The position numbers were made by a program, and so were the translations under genes. This document shows positions 44,035-52,476 of a stretch of 64,000 nucleotides of DNA, in pieces. The DNA is from Mesonia sp. K7 (GTDB lineage: Bacteria; Bacteroidota; Bacteroidia; Flavobacteriales; Flavobacteriaceae), in NCBI RefSeq assembly GCF_003233725.1, contig NZ_QKQV01000002.1, positions 124,001 to 188,000 on the forward strand. Direction: 5' to 3'. Numbering within the stretch: position 1 is the stretch's first letter; every line of letters begins with the position of its first letter. The notes beneath the pieces were generated by a model. That model was not told where the DNA came from. It did no database searches and saw only the letters and a program-made list of their open reading frames with translations.

Positions 44035-44424
44035 CTAATTTTTCAACCGATCAGAAACATATTCGATTTGGGTTTTTCCGTGGGGCTTGGCATTTCCGTG
44101 ATCGTCTAAACCAACCATAATTATTTTCTCGATAGCAATAATCGTTTCTCGTGTCATCTTGTTGCGCACTTCACATTTTAATGTGAGTGAAGAGGCACCA
44201 AATTTTACAGGTTCTAAACCGATTTCAATAATGTCTCCCTGTTTTGCAGAACTTTTAAAATCAATTTCACTCATAAATTTAGTGACGGTCTTAGGGTTTT
44301 CCAACTGAATAATTGCATAAAGAGCCGCTTCTTCGTCTATCCATTCGAGTAATCGTCCGCCAAATAAAGTTCCATTGGGGTTTAGGTCTTCGGGTTTAAT
44401 CCATTTTCGTGTGTGAAATTTCAT
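44035..44424 (-). CDS. acyl-CoA thioesterase, YciA/hotdog type
   Basis: Hotdog-fold protein of 129 residues. The motif NPNGTLFGGRLLEWIDEEAA with its conserved Asn/Gly and Asp matches YciA/BACH acyl-CoA hydrolases, and FKSSAKQGDIIEIGLEPVKF is the following strand pair. It hydrolyses acyl-CoA, probably of a broad chain-length range, in the cytoplasm. It lies alone, 60 nt from the end of the NUDIX gene with a terminator between. Confidence 0.9.
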   Translation of the reverse strand: MKFHTRKWIKPEDLNPNGTLFGGRLLEWIDEEAALYAIIQLENPKTVTKFMSEIDFKSSAKQGDIIEIGLEPVKFGASSLTLKCEVRNKMTRETIIAIEKIIMVGLDDHGNAKPHGKTQIEYVSDRLKN

Positions 44425-44449
44425 TTTTTATTTGCAATTTACTCTTTTT

Positions 44450-44471
44450 AAAAAGGCTTTTGAATGCCTTA
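44450..44471 (-). terminator. terminator of the DUF72-NUDIX operon
   Basis: On the minus strand AAGGC, an 8-nt loop, GCCTT and T's. It lies 14 nt after the NUDIX stop. Confidence 0.65.
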
Positions 44472-44484
44472 TCATCTATAAAAA

Positions 44485-44907
44485 TTATAATATTATATTC
44501 ATTTTCTTTAACGCATCTTCAATAATTTCTGAATGATCAAAAGCTAAGCTTTTTAAGTTATTTACACTCACCCATTCTGTTTGAGCAGCATCATCATTTG
44601 CTTCTATTGGTAGTCTTTCTTGAAGTAAACTGGTATAAGCTACCGTTATCGTTCTTCCTCGCGGATCGCGATAAACAGCGTCATAAATTCCTACTTTTTC
44701 TATTTTTGATAGAACTAGACCCGTTTCTTCTTTTAGTTCCCTTAAACAACCTTCTACCAAAAGCTCATTTTCTTCTAGAAAACCTCCTGGTAAAGCCCAT
44801 TTTCCTTGATCAGGTGGGTTTCTTCGTTGTATCACTAATAAGAAAATCTCATTATTTTCTTGTGCAAATACCACAGCATCTGTTGTAATAGCAATATTTT
44901 GCTTCAT
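44485..44907 (-). CDS. NUDIX hydrolase
   Basis: Protein of 140 residues with a full Nudix box: GFLEENELLVEGCLRELKEE, then TGL, satisfying G-x5-E-x7-REUxEExGU. The pattern VIQRRNPPDQGKWALPGGFL is that of the ADP-ribose/8-oxo-dGTP group, with a family-typical RDPRGRTITVAYTS segment as in ADP-ribose pyrophosphatases. The ATG begins at the base after the DUF72 stop, so the two are an operon. Confidence 0.92.
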   Translation of the reverse strand: MKQNIAITTDAVVFAQENNEIFLLVIQRRNPPDQGKWALPGGFLEENELLVEGCLRELKEETGLVLSKIEKVGIYDAVYRDPRGRTITVAYTSLLQERLPIEANDDAAQTEWVSVNNLKSLAFDHSEIIEDALKKMNIIL

Positions 44908-45780
44908 TTAGTCAAGGGTTTCTGGGATTTTTAGAGACAGCCCAAATCTTTCGTTCATCTTTTTGATAAAATGTGCTGATAGTAGTGGTGATTCTTTTTC
45001 AAGATTCTGGTGTACAAAAAAGTAAAGGTTTTTTAAACCTTGGTTATACCAATCTTCTATTCTATCTATCCAATCGTCAAGACGGGTGTAATCACTCTTA
45101 TGGTTGGCACCATTGTAACGGATAAACGCGGTCTCAGTGGTTAGTCGCATATGCAACATATCTCGACGGCCAGCACTATCGGTAATAAGATGTGTAATGT
45201 TATTTTTTACCAATATTTGGTTGAGCTCGTCTGCAATAGTTTTGTCTATAAACCAATCTTCATGCCGGGGTTCAAATGCCAATGGAATTTCTTTGGGCCA
45301 CTTTTCAAAAAAATCGGGTAAACGGTCGATATTTTTAGGATGAAAATTCTCAGGCATCTGCAAAAAAGCCATTCCTAGTTTGTCTTTTAAACCAGTAAGG
45401 TTTGCGGTATAATCGGTTACTAACTCTTCGCTATCTAATAAACGTTTACGGTGACTAATGAGTTGCGGAACTTTCGGAAAAAACTTAAAATCCTCAACAG
45501 ATTTTTCTCGCCACTTTTCGTATTGGTCTTTTCCCCACATACGATAAAATGTCGCATTGAGTTCGATGCTATTAAACTGCGTAGAATAATATTCCAACTC
45601 ATCTTTAGTTCCTCTAGGATAAAAGTTTTTCAGGTCGGTTTTATTCCATTTCGCACAACCAATATAAACTTCGTTTAATGTTTTTGGTTGTTGCTTCGAC
45701 AATATTTCTTTGGTTTGCGGATGATCTTTGGGCAAGGTAAAATCTATGTTTCCTGGGTCATCTACTTTTCCGAATTTCAT
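44908..45780 (-). CDS. DUF72 family protein
   Basis: TIM-barrel-like protein of 290 residues of the DUF72 family. YIGCAKWNKTDLKNFYPRGT is the N-terminal signature, followed by YSTQFNSIELNATFYRM, FLQMPENFHPK, AFEPRHEDW and FIRYNGANH. The family's function is unknown; its fold resembles sugar isomerases and endonuclease IV. It is directly followed by the NUDIX gene without spacer, a pairing that may point to nucleotide metabolism, but that is inference. Confidence 0.9.
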   Translation of the reverse strand: MKFGKVDDPGNIDFTLPKDHPQTKEILSKQQPKTLNEVYIGCAKWNKTDLKNFYPRGTKDELEYYSTQFNSIELNATFYRMWGKDQYEKWREKSVEDFKFFPKVPQLISHRKRLLDSEELVTDYTANLTGLKDKLGMAFLQMPENFHPKNIDRLPDFFEKWPKEIPLAFEPRHEDWFIDKTIADELNQILVKNNITHLITDSAGRRDMLHMRLTTETAFIRYNGANHKSDYTRLDDWIDRIEDWYNQGLKNLYFFVHQNLEKESPLLSAHFIKKMNERFGLSLKIPETLD

Positions 45781-45792
45781 AAGCTGCTGGTT

Positions 45793-47850
45793 TTATTCTG
45801 GATATTCTATTCTCAGGTGATAAATATTTTTTAGCTTTCGCTTGAATATTTTCTTGACAATTCTAATTTCCTTAAAAGTAATATTCGCATTCAGAAACTG
45901 GTTTTCTTCCATTTGCTTGTCGATGATTTTTTCAACGTATTCATCTATCAAACTCGCATTCGGGTCTTTGATACTTTTGGTCGCAGCTTCTAGACTATCG
46001 CTCATCATTAAAATTGCTGTTTCTTTACTAAAGGGAATTGGACCAGGGTACTTAAAATCTTCTTCGTTTACAACTTCGCCGGTTTCTTTTGCTTTTTCCT
46101 GTGCCAATTTATAAAAGTAATAGACCAAAGTGGTTCCGTGATGGGTTCTAATAAAATCGATGATTCGATCAGGCAAATTGTTACGTTTGGCTCTTTCGAT
46201 ACCGTATTTTACATGGTTAATGATAATTTCTGCACTTTCGTGCGGATCTAATTCTTCGTGCGGATTGACAGAAGTGCTTTGATTTTCGGTAAAATACGTA
46301 GGGTTATGCATTTTTCCGATATCGTGGTACAAAGCGCCAACTCGAACCAACATAGCGTTAGCTCCTATTTCACTTGCCGCAGCTTCCGCAAGATTGGCAA
46401 CGTTTAAACTGTGATGAAACGTTCCTGGAGCTTGATTAGAAAGTTCTTTCAACAATTTTGAATTGGTATCCGAAAGTTCTAACAACGACATGTCCGACAC
46501 TAGGCCAAATAACTTTTCGTAAGCGTAAATAAGTGGTTGTACAAATAAAGTTGCAAATCCACCTAAGACGAACATTAGTAAAGTGACATAATCTATTTTT
46601 TCGAAATCACCTTCCTGAATAATCGTAAACGCTAAATAAGCAAAAATGTAAACTCCTGTGATTTGTCCTACAGAAATAAACAAATTGGCACGTTTATATA
46701 ATTCTGAAATGGTGAGAATGGTAACAATCCCTGCAATAATCTGCAAAAACATATATTCATAACTATTCGGAACCACAAAACCAAGAATGAGAACCGTAAT
46801 CACGTGCGTAAAGAGACCGAGTCTTGGGTCAAAAAAAGCTTTAAGTGTAAGTGGTAAAATACAGAGCGGGACTACATAGACATAATCTACATTGATTTTC
46901 ATCACGGTTACTGTTAAGAAAACAACCCACAAAATATTAAAGACAATAAATGTCATTTTGGTATTGTTCTCAAAAATGTCGTAACGGTATTTTTTGATGA
47001 ATAAAAACAACATCAATAACGCGAGGGAAACCAATAAAAAATAACCTATGACCACCACAAAATAACTCGAAGAAGTCCAAACTTTAGACTCATACTCTGT
47101 TTTGAGCGAAGTCAGAACTCGGTAAGTATCATTATTGATAATTTCACCTCTTTCGATAATCCGGCTTCCTTTGGGAACGCTACCTTTGGTGTACGATATC
47201 GAGTTGAGTTTTGACTGTAAGTCCTTTTCGGTGAGCTCTTCATTGAGGCTCACGTTTGGCTTTAAAATATCAAAAAACAACTGTTTGATTTGTGTGCTGT
47301 ATTCCTGAATACTTGAATTCTCTATTTCCCCATCAAGAAAGTTAGAAATTTCTTCTTGGTTGAGGATATTTTTATAAACCACTTCCTGAGCTTCATTTCC
47401 TTTTTTAAGGTAAACCAAACTGTTTTCGTTCAGTTTTTTAAGATCGTTCAGAATACCGTATTCGTAAATTTCGTTTAAAGTATTTCGCGAAAAGGTTTTT
47501 ATTTTGAGTTCATCCCGACGAAGAATACTATCTGAAAAAACAACTTTTATACGTTCATCGAGATTTTCTTTTATTTCGTTGGGAACTGTCGTGCTGTAAT
47601 TAAAATAAGGAATCTGGTTTGCCTTGATCTGATCTTGCTCTTTTGCAATTTCTTCCTCTGATTTTAAAATGGCAAAATCAAAAGGTGAGTATAAATTTTC
47701 GTGCTGCCAAGGCTTTCCTTTGGTAAAATCATACTTAAACTTACTTCCCTTCGGAAATAAATAAACAATAGTTACCGTCGCAATGAGGTACAAAAACATC
47801 TTGTAAAACAAAGATTGGTTTTTGTAAAAGTTGTTGATTAAGTTATTCAT
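45793..47850 (-). CDS. 7TM-HD phosphohydrolase, PgpH-like
   Basis: Protein of 685 residues: one N-terminal helix, an extracytoplasmic 7TMR-HDED region (about 35-255), a bundle of seven helices (about 260-460), then a cytoplasmic HD domain with FHHSLNVANLAEAA, GALYHDIGKMHNPTYF, NPHEELDPHESAEIIINH and RTHHGTTLV. This architecture is that of PgpH, which degrades cyclic di-AMP in Listeria, so c-di-AMP hydrolysis is the best guess. I use the ATG at 47850, nine bases inside the longest frame, where MNNLINNFYKNQ precedes the first helix. Confidence 0.9.
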   Translation of the reverse strand: MNNLINNFYKNQSLFYKMFLYLIATVTIVYLFPKGSKFKYDFTKGKPWQHENLYSPFDFAILKSEEEIAKEQDQIKANQIPYFNYSTTVPNEIKENLDERIKVVFSDSILRRDELKIKTFSRNTLNEIYEYGILNDLKKLNENSLVYLKKGNEAQEVVYKNILNQEEISNFLDGEIENSSIQEYSTQIKQLFFDILKPNVSLNEELTEKDLQSKLNSISYTKGSVPKGSRIIERGEIINNDTYRVLTSLKTEYESKVWTSSSYFVVVIGYFLLVSLALLMLFLFIKKYRYDIFENNTKMTFIVFNILWVVFLTVTVMKINVDYVYVVPLCILPLTLKAFFDPRLGLFTHVITVLILGFVVPNSYEYMFLQIIAGIVTILTISELYKRANLFISVGQITGVYIFAYLAFTIIQEGDFEKIDYVTLLMFVLGGFATLFVQPLIYAYEKLFGLVSDMSLLELSDTNSKLLKELSNQAPGTFHHSLNVANLAEAAASEIGANAMLVRVGALYHDIGKMHNPTYFTENQSTSVNPHEELDPHESAEIIINHVKYGIERAKRNNLPDRIIDFIRTHHGTTLVYYFYKLAQEKAKETGEVVNEEDFKYPGPIPFSKETAILMMSDSLEAATKSIKDPNASLIDEYVEKIIDKQMEENQFLNANITFKEIRIVKKIFKRKLKNIYHLRIEYPE

Positions 47851-47904
47851 AAAAAACAATATCTCTCAAATGTAATAAAAACTTAGCTTCTTGACCTAAT
47901 TCTT

Positions 47905-47937
47905 TTTGGGATGTTCTTTATAAATACCTTAAATTCG
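47905..47937 (+). promoter_or_regulatory. promoter of the thiolase gene
   Basis: TTTG (47905-47908), 21-nt spacer, TAAATTCG (47930-47937). It lies 26 nt before the ATG at 47964. Confidence 0.6.
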
Positions 47938-47963
47938 CAGAAACAGAATTGAAACATAAAATT

Positions 47964-49145
47964 ATGAACAAAGAAGTCGTTATTGTAAGTGCCAAAAGAA
48001 CTCCATTAGGAAGTTTTATGGGCAGTTTATCTACTATACCTGCAACCCAATTGGGTGCTATTGCCATCAAAGGAGCCTTAGAAGCCATCAACCTAAAACC
48101 AGAAGTAGTTCAAGAAGTTATTATGGGGAATGTCGTTCAGGCCGGAAATGGACAAGCGCCAGCAAGACAAGCCGCTATCGCTGCAGGAATTCCTCACGAT
48201 GTTCCTTGCACCACGGTAAATAAGGTCTGTGCTAGTGGAATGAAAGCTGTGATGCAAGCTGTGCAAAGTATTGCTTTGGGTGATAACGATGTGGTTGTTG
48301 CTGGAGGAATGGAGAATATGAGTATGATTCCACATTACATGCATTTGAGAAATGGTGTAAAATTTGGCCCTAGCCAAATGGAAGACGGAATGCAAAAAGA
48401 CGGTTTAGTCGATGCTTACGACAAACAAGCGATGGGCGTTTATGCCGACGAAACCGCTACCAAGTATAACATTTCGCGTGAAGCGCAAGACAACTACGCT
48501 ATCGAGTCCTACAAAAGATCGCAAAAAGCATGGGAAAACGGTTTGTTTAAAGACGAAGTGGTACCGGTAAGTGTTCCGCAAAGAAGAGGCGAACCTATTG
48601 AAGTAAGCGAAGATGAAGAATTTAAAAATGTAAAATTAGACAAGATACCAGCATTAAGAGCCGCTTTCACCAAAGAAGGAACAGTAACCGCAGCCAATGC
48701 ATCAACCATAAACGATGGTGCTGGCGCAATGGTTTTGATGAGTAGAGAAAAAGCAGACCAATTAGGCCTAAAACCTTTGGCTGTCATAAAAAGTTACGCC
48801 GATGCGGCACAAGAACCAAAATGGTTTACGACCGCTCCCGCAAAAGCATTACCAAAAGCTTTAGACAAAGCTGGCTTAAGCAAAGAAGATATCGATTTTT
48901 ATGAAATCAACGAAGCATTTTCTGTAGTGAGTTTAGCCAATTTACAATTGCTGGAACTGGATGCCGAAAAGGTAAATGTAAATGGCGGCGCGGTTTCTTT
49001 AGGACATCCACTCGGTTGTTCTGGAGTTAGAATTTTAATCACTTTATTGAGTGTATTGAAACAAAACAAAGCCAAATACGGAGCAGCAGGAATTTGTAAC
49101 GGTGGCGGTGGAGCTTCTGCCATGGTGATCGAAAACATCCTCTAA
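47964..49145 (+). CDS. acetyl-CoA C-acyltransferase (thiolase)
   Basis: Thiolase of 393 residues that condenses two acetyl-CoA or cleaves 3-oxoacyl-CoA. The nucleophile Cys is in TTVNKVCASGMKAVMQA, the second catalytic set in EINEAFSVVSLA and GGAVSLGHPLGCSGVRI, and the glycine-rich end is GICNGGGGASAMVIE. Start MNKEVVIVSAKRTPLGSF fits the family; the in-frame start 15 nt upstream is a TTG. No other beta-oxidation gene is nearby. Its NlpC/P60 neighbour follows after 11 nt and may be co-transcribed. Confidence 0.95.
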   Translation: MNKEVVIVSAKRTPLGSFMGSLSTIPATQLGAIAIKGALEAINLKPEVVQEVIMGNVVQAGNGQAPARQAAIAAGIPHDVPCTTVNKVCASGMKAVMQAVQSIALGDNDVVVAGGMENMSMIPHYMHLRNGVKFGPSQMEDGMQKDGLVDAYDKQAMGVYADETATKYNISREAQDNYAIESYKRSQKAWENGLFKDEVVPVSVPQRRGEPIEVSEDEEFKNVKLDKIPALRAAFTKEGTVTAANASTINDGAGAMVLMSREKADQLGLKPLAVIKSYADAAQEPKWFTTAPAKALPKALDKAGLSKEDIDFYEINEAFSVVSLANLQLLELDAEKVNVNGGAVSLGHPLGCSGVRILITLLSVLKQNKAKYGAAGICNGGGGASAMVIENIL

Positions 49146-49156
49146 TTATTTTCTGA

Positions 49157-49906
49157 ATGCAATACGGAGTTGGTCATCTTAATATCGTACCCGTTCGTTT
49201 AGAAAATTCTGATAAAAGTGAAATGGTCACACAACTTTTGTTTGGTGACCATTTTAAAATTATTGATAAGCGAAAGAATTGGGTCAAAATCAGAATTGCT
49301 TTTGATCAATACGAAGGTTGGATAGACCATCAACAATATATAGAAATTACAGAAGAAAACTACAAGCAACTAGATCAACAAAAAAATGTTTTGGTTGGTG
49401 ATTTAGTAGAATTTCTTCACGACCAAAACCATCAATTACAGCTGGTTTCTATTGGGGCAAATTTAAAAGCCTTGTCGCTACTCCCATTTCAGTACGATGG
49501 TAAAAAGATGGAGGAAAAATTACCGAAATCAGAATTGGTCAAAACCGCTTTGTTATATTTAAACTCTCCTTATTTATGGGGCGGAAAAACCCCTTTTGGT
49601 ATCGATTGTAGTGGTTTTACGCAAATGGTGTATAAAATTTGTGGTTATGCACTCAAAAGAGATGCCTCCCAACAAGCCACCCAAGGCGAAGCTTTAAGTT
49701 TTATAGAAGAAAGCGAACCCGGAGATTTAGCTTTTTTTGATAATGCCGAAGGCAACATTATTCACGTCGGTATCATTATGGAAAACAACTACATCATTCA
49801 CGCCCACGGAAAAGTTCGTGTCGACCGTATCGATCACAGCGGTATTTTTAATGTAGATACCAGCCGGTATTCACATAACTTACGGGTGATCAAGAAAATT
49901 GTATAA
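49157..49906 (+). CDS. NlpC/P60 (C40) peptidase with SH3-like domain
   Basis: Protein of 249 residues: SH3-like region (about 5-65, with KRKNWVKIRIAFDQYEGWID), spacer, and NlpC/P60 domain (about 125-248). The catalytic Cys is in GIDCSGFTQMVYKICGYALK, His in IIHVGIIME, and the third residue in YIIHAHGKVR; YLWGGKTPFG precedes the Cys as usual. It is probably a gamma-D-glutamyl-diamino-acid endopeptidase for muropeptides. It has no signal peptide, which fits peptidoglycan-recycling members such as YkfC. Confidence 0.9.
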   Translation: MQYGVGHLNIVPVRLENSDKSEMVTQLLFGDHFKIIDKRKNWVKIRIAFDQYEGWIDHQQYIEITEENYKQLDQQKNVLVGDLVEFLHDQNHQLQLVSIGANLKALSLLPFQYDGKKMEEKLPKSELVKTALLYLNSPYLWGGKTPFGIDCSGFTQMVYKICGYALKRDASQQATQGEALSFIEESEPGDLAFFDNAEGNIIHVGIIMENNYIIHAHGKVRVDRIDHSGIFNVDTSRYSHNLRVIKKIV

Positions 49907-49908
49907 AC

Positions 49909-49935
49909 AAAAAATCCGCTTTAAGCGGATTTTTT
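49909..49935. terminator. bidirectional terminator
   Basis: AAAAATCCGCT, TTA loop, AGCGGATTTTT with T and A tracts, between the NlpC/P60 gene and the converging oxoamine-synthase gene. Confidence 0.88.
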
Positions 49936-49956
49936 ATTGATTATTCTCTCAAAGAA

Positions 49957-51219
49957 TTACTTCCCTTGCATCGCTTCTGCTACGTGAGCTGAAAGTCTTT
50001 TGTAAGTTCCGTTTTCTAGACGCTCTCTAATAGCAGAGAAAGCCTCTAATGTTTCTTCGATATCTTGCATCGTATGTGTTGCTGTTGGAATTAAACGCAA
50101 TAAAATCAATCCTTTTGGAATGACTGGGTAAACCACAATCGAACAGAAAACACCATGGTTTTCACGTAAGTCTTTCACTAAGGCCATCGCTTCTGGAATG
50201 CTTCCTTTTAGGTAAACTGGAGTCACACAACTTTGTGTCGTTCCCAAGTCGAAACCACGATCACGTAAACCGTTTTGCAAAGCATTGACATTTTCCCAAA
50301 GCTTTTCTTTCAACTCTGGCATGGTTCTAAGCATATCCAAACGCTTTAAGGCACCTTCTACCAATTGCATTTGCAAAGATTTGGCAAACATTTGCGAACG
50401 TAAGTTGTATTTCAAATAATCCATCACTTCTTTGTCCCCTGCAATAAAAGCACCTGTACTTGCCATCGATTTGGCAAACGTTGCAAAATACACATCTATT
50501 TCGTCTTGAACACCTTGTTCTTCTCCTGCTCCTGCTCCTGTTTTTCCTAAAGTACCAAAACCGTGGGCATCATCTACAAAAAGTCTGAATTTATACTTTT
50601 TCTTAAGCTCAACAATTTCTTTAAGTTTTCCTTGTTCACCACGCATTCCAAAAACTCCTTCTGAAATTAGCAAAATTCCTCCTCCTGTTTGTTCGGCAAT
50701 TTTGGTGGCTCTTTCTAAGTTCTTTTCGATACTTTTTACATCGTTATGCTTATAGGTAAAACGCTTTCCTAAGTGCAAACGAACTCCGTCGATGATACAT
50801 GCGTGTGCATCTACATCATAAACAATTACATCGTCTTTGCTAACCAAAGCATCAATGGTAGAAACCATACCTTGGTAACCAAAATTCAATAAATAAGCGG
50901 CTTCTTTTTTAACGAATGAAGCCAATTCGTTTTGTAATCTTTCGTGCAAATCAGTGTGACCACTCATCATTCTTGCTCCCATCGGGTAAGCCGAACCGTA
51001 TTTTGCAGCTGCTTCTGCATCTGCTTTTCTTACTTCTGGATGGTTGGCTAAACCTAAATAGTCGTTGACACTCCAAGTAATAACTTCTTTTCCTCTAAAC
51101 TTCATTCGGTTACTGATTTCTCCTTCTAATTTTGGAAATACAAAGTAACCTTCTGCTTGCTCTGCCCATTTTCCTAATGGACCTTTATCTTTATAAATTT
51201 TATCGAAAAGATCTTTCAT
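49957..51219 (-). CDS. alpha-oxoamine synthase family, probable cysteate C-fatty acyltransferase or related
   Basis: PLP enzyme of 420 residues in the family of serine palmitoyltransferase and 2-amino-3-ketobutyrate CoA ligase. The cofactor lysine is in TFAKSMASTGAF, the Asp/His pair in FVDDAHGFGTLGKTGAGAGE, and ITWSVNDYLGLANHPEVRKA is the N-terminal substrate region. It joins an acyl-CoA or acyl-ACP to an amino acid with loss of CO2. Flavobacteria use such an enzyme with cysteate to make the sulfonolipid capnine, and the cysteine-synthase-like neighbour supports that. Serine palmitoyltransferase or glycine C-acetyltransferase remain possible. It has its own promoter box. Confidence 0.82.
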   Translation of the reverse strand: MKDLFDKIYKDKGPLGKWAEQAEGYFVFPKLEGEISNRMKFRGKEVITWSVNDYLGLANHPEVRKADAEAAAKYGSAYPMGARMMSGHTDLHERLQNELASFVKKEAAYLLNFGYQGMVSTIDALVSKDDVIVYDVDAHACIIDGVRLHLGKRFTYKHNDVKSIEKNLERATKIAEQTGGGILLISEGVFGMRGEQGKLKEIVELKKKYKFRLFVDDAHGFGTLGKTGAGAGEEQGVQDEIDVYFATFAKSMASTGAFIAGDKEVMDYLKYNLRSQMFAKSLQMQLVEGALKRLDMLRTMPELKEKLWENVNALQNGLRDRGFDLGTTQSCVTPVYLKGSIPEAMALVKDLRENHGVFCSIVVYPVIPKGLILLRLIPTATHTMQDIEETLEAFSAIRERLENGTYKRLSAHVAEAMQGK

Positions 51220-51249
51220 ACATCAATCAATTTTCTTTTTATTATGTGG

Positions 51250-51257
51250 CAAATGTA
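51250..51257 (-). promoter_or_regulatory. -7 box of the oxoamine-synthase gene
   Basis: TACATTTG on the minus strand followed by C, 30 nt upstream of the ATG at 51219. Confidence 0.55.
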
Positions 51258-51307
51258 GTGAAATTTGACCAACTTATTAAATGAGGTTTTAATTTGTTAT
51301 AAACAAA

Positions 51308-51332
51308 AAAAGCACCCAAATTGGATGCTTTG
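51308..51332 (-). terminator. terminator of the cysteine-synthase-like gene
   Basis: On the minus strand AAAGCA-CCAA and TTGG-TGCTTT pair with one internal mismatch, then a T tract. It separates this gene from the oxoamine synthase gene downstream, so the two are transcribed separately. Confidence 0.7.
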
Positions 51333-51352
51333 ATGTATAATTTGTTAATTTC

Positions 51353-52393
51353 TTACTTGATATACTCTATTTTTTCAACGTGGATATTATTCTCTGAATC
51401 TGAGAAACCTTGCTCGTGCATCCATTTATCACTGAAAATTTTACTCATATAACGCGAACCGTGATCTGGGAAAATTACCACTACTTTACTGTTTTTATCA
51501 AATTCGCCTTGAGCTTCTAATTGTTTAATTCCCTGGAAAGCGGCACCACTGGTATAACCAACAAATAAACCTTCGGTTTTTGCCAACTCTCTTGCGGTAT
51601 GGGCACTTTCTTCATCAGTTACTTTGATGAATTTATCGATAGCATCAAAATCTGTCGCCGTAGGAATTAAGTTTTTTCCTAAACCTTCAATACGGTAAGG
51701 GTAAATTTCTTCGGCATCAAACTCGCGTGTTTCGTGGTATTTTTTCAATACCGAGCCGTAAGCATCTATACCTATAACTTTAATATTCGGATTTTTTTCT
51801 TTTAAGTATCTCGCTGTACCGGAAATGGTCCCTCCCGTTCCACTACAAGCGACGAGATGTGTAATTTCACCTTGAGTTTGCTCCCAAATTTCTGGCCCGG
51901 TGGTATTGTAATGCGCATCGATATTCAACTCATTAAAATACTGATTGATATAAACCGAACCTTTGATCTCTTGATGTAAACGCTTGGCTACTTGGTAATA
52001 TGAGCGAGAGTCATCTGCAGAAACGTGAGCTGGACAAACGTATACTTTTGCCCCCATCGTTTTTAACATATCTATCTTATCTGCCGATGATTTTGAACTT
52101 ACTGCTAAAATACACTCATAACCTTTGATGATAGAAACCATCGCAATACTGAAACCAGTGTTACCCGAAGTGGTTTCGATAATGGTGCTACCAGGCTTCA
52201 AAATACCTTTTCTTTCTGCCTCTTCGATAATGTATAAAGCTATTCTGTCTTTGGTAGAGTGACCTGGATTAAAGGCTTCTACTTTAGCTAAAAATTCACC
52301 GTCGAAGTTTTGGGTAATTTGGTTAAGCTTGATAAGCGGAGTATTTCCTATAAGCTGTAAAACGTTATTATAAACTTTTGAGTTTTCTTTCAT
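51353..52393 (-). CDS. cysteine-synthase-fold PLP enzyme, candidate cysteate synthase
   Basis: Beta-replacing PLP enzyme of 346 residues. The cofactor lysine lies in [16 protein letters not shown], where CysK has SVKDR, and [20 protein letters not shown] is the substrate loop; [14 protein letters not shown] holds the PLP phosphate. CysK makes cysteine from O-acetylserine, CBS makes cystathionine, and cysteate synthase makes cysteate from phosphoserine and sulfite. The adjacent alpha-oxoamine synthase and the known need for cysteate in flavobacterial sulfonolipids favour the last, but motifs alone do not decide. It has about 20 extra C-terminal residues beyond typical CysK. Confidence 0.8.
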   Translation of the reverse strand: MKENSKVYNNVLQLIGNTPLIKLNQITQNFDGEFLAKVEAFNPGHSTKDRIALYIIEEAERKGILKPGSTIIETTSGNTGFSIAMVSIIKGYECILAVSSKSSADKIDMLKTMGAKVYVCPAHVSADDSRSYYQVAKRLHQEIKGSVYINQYFNELNIDAHYNTTGPEIWEQTQGEITHLVACSGTGGTISGTARYLKEKNPNIKVIGIDAYGSVLKKYHETREFDAEEIYPYRIEGLGKNLIPTATDFDAIDKFIKVTDEESAHTARELAKTEGLFVGYTSGAAFQGIKQLEAQGEFDKNSKVVVIFPDHGSRYMSKIFSDKWMHEQGFSDSENNIHVEKIEYIK

Positions 52394-52476
52394 AAAATGA
52401 AATTCTTATTTATAATTTTTGTTTTAGGACTGATAAAAATAAGCCCAAAAAACATCGCAAATTTACATGATTTTTT

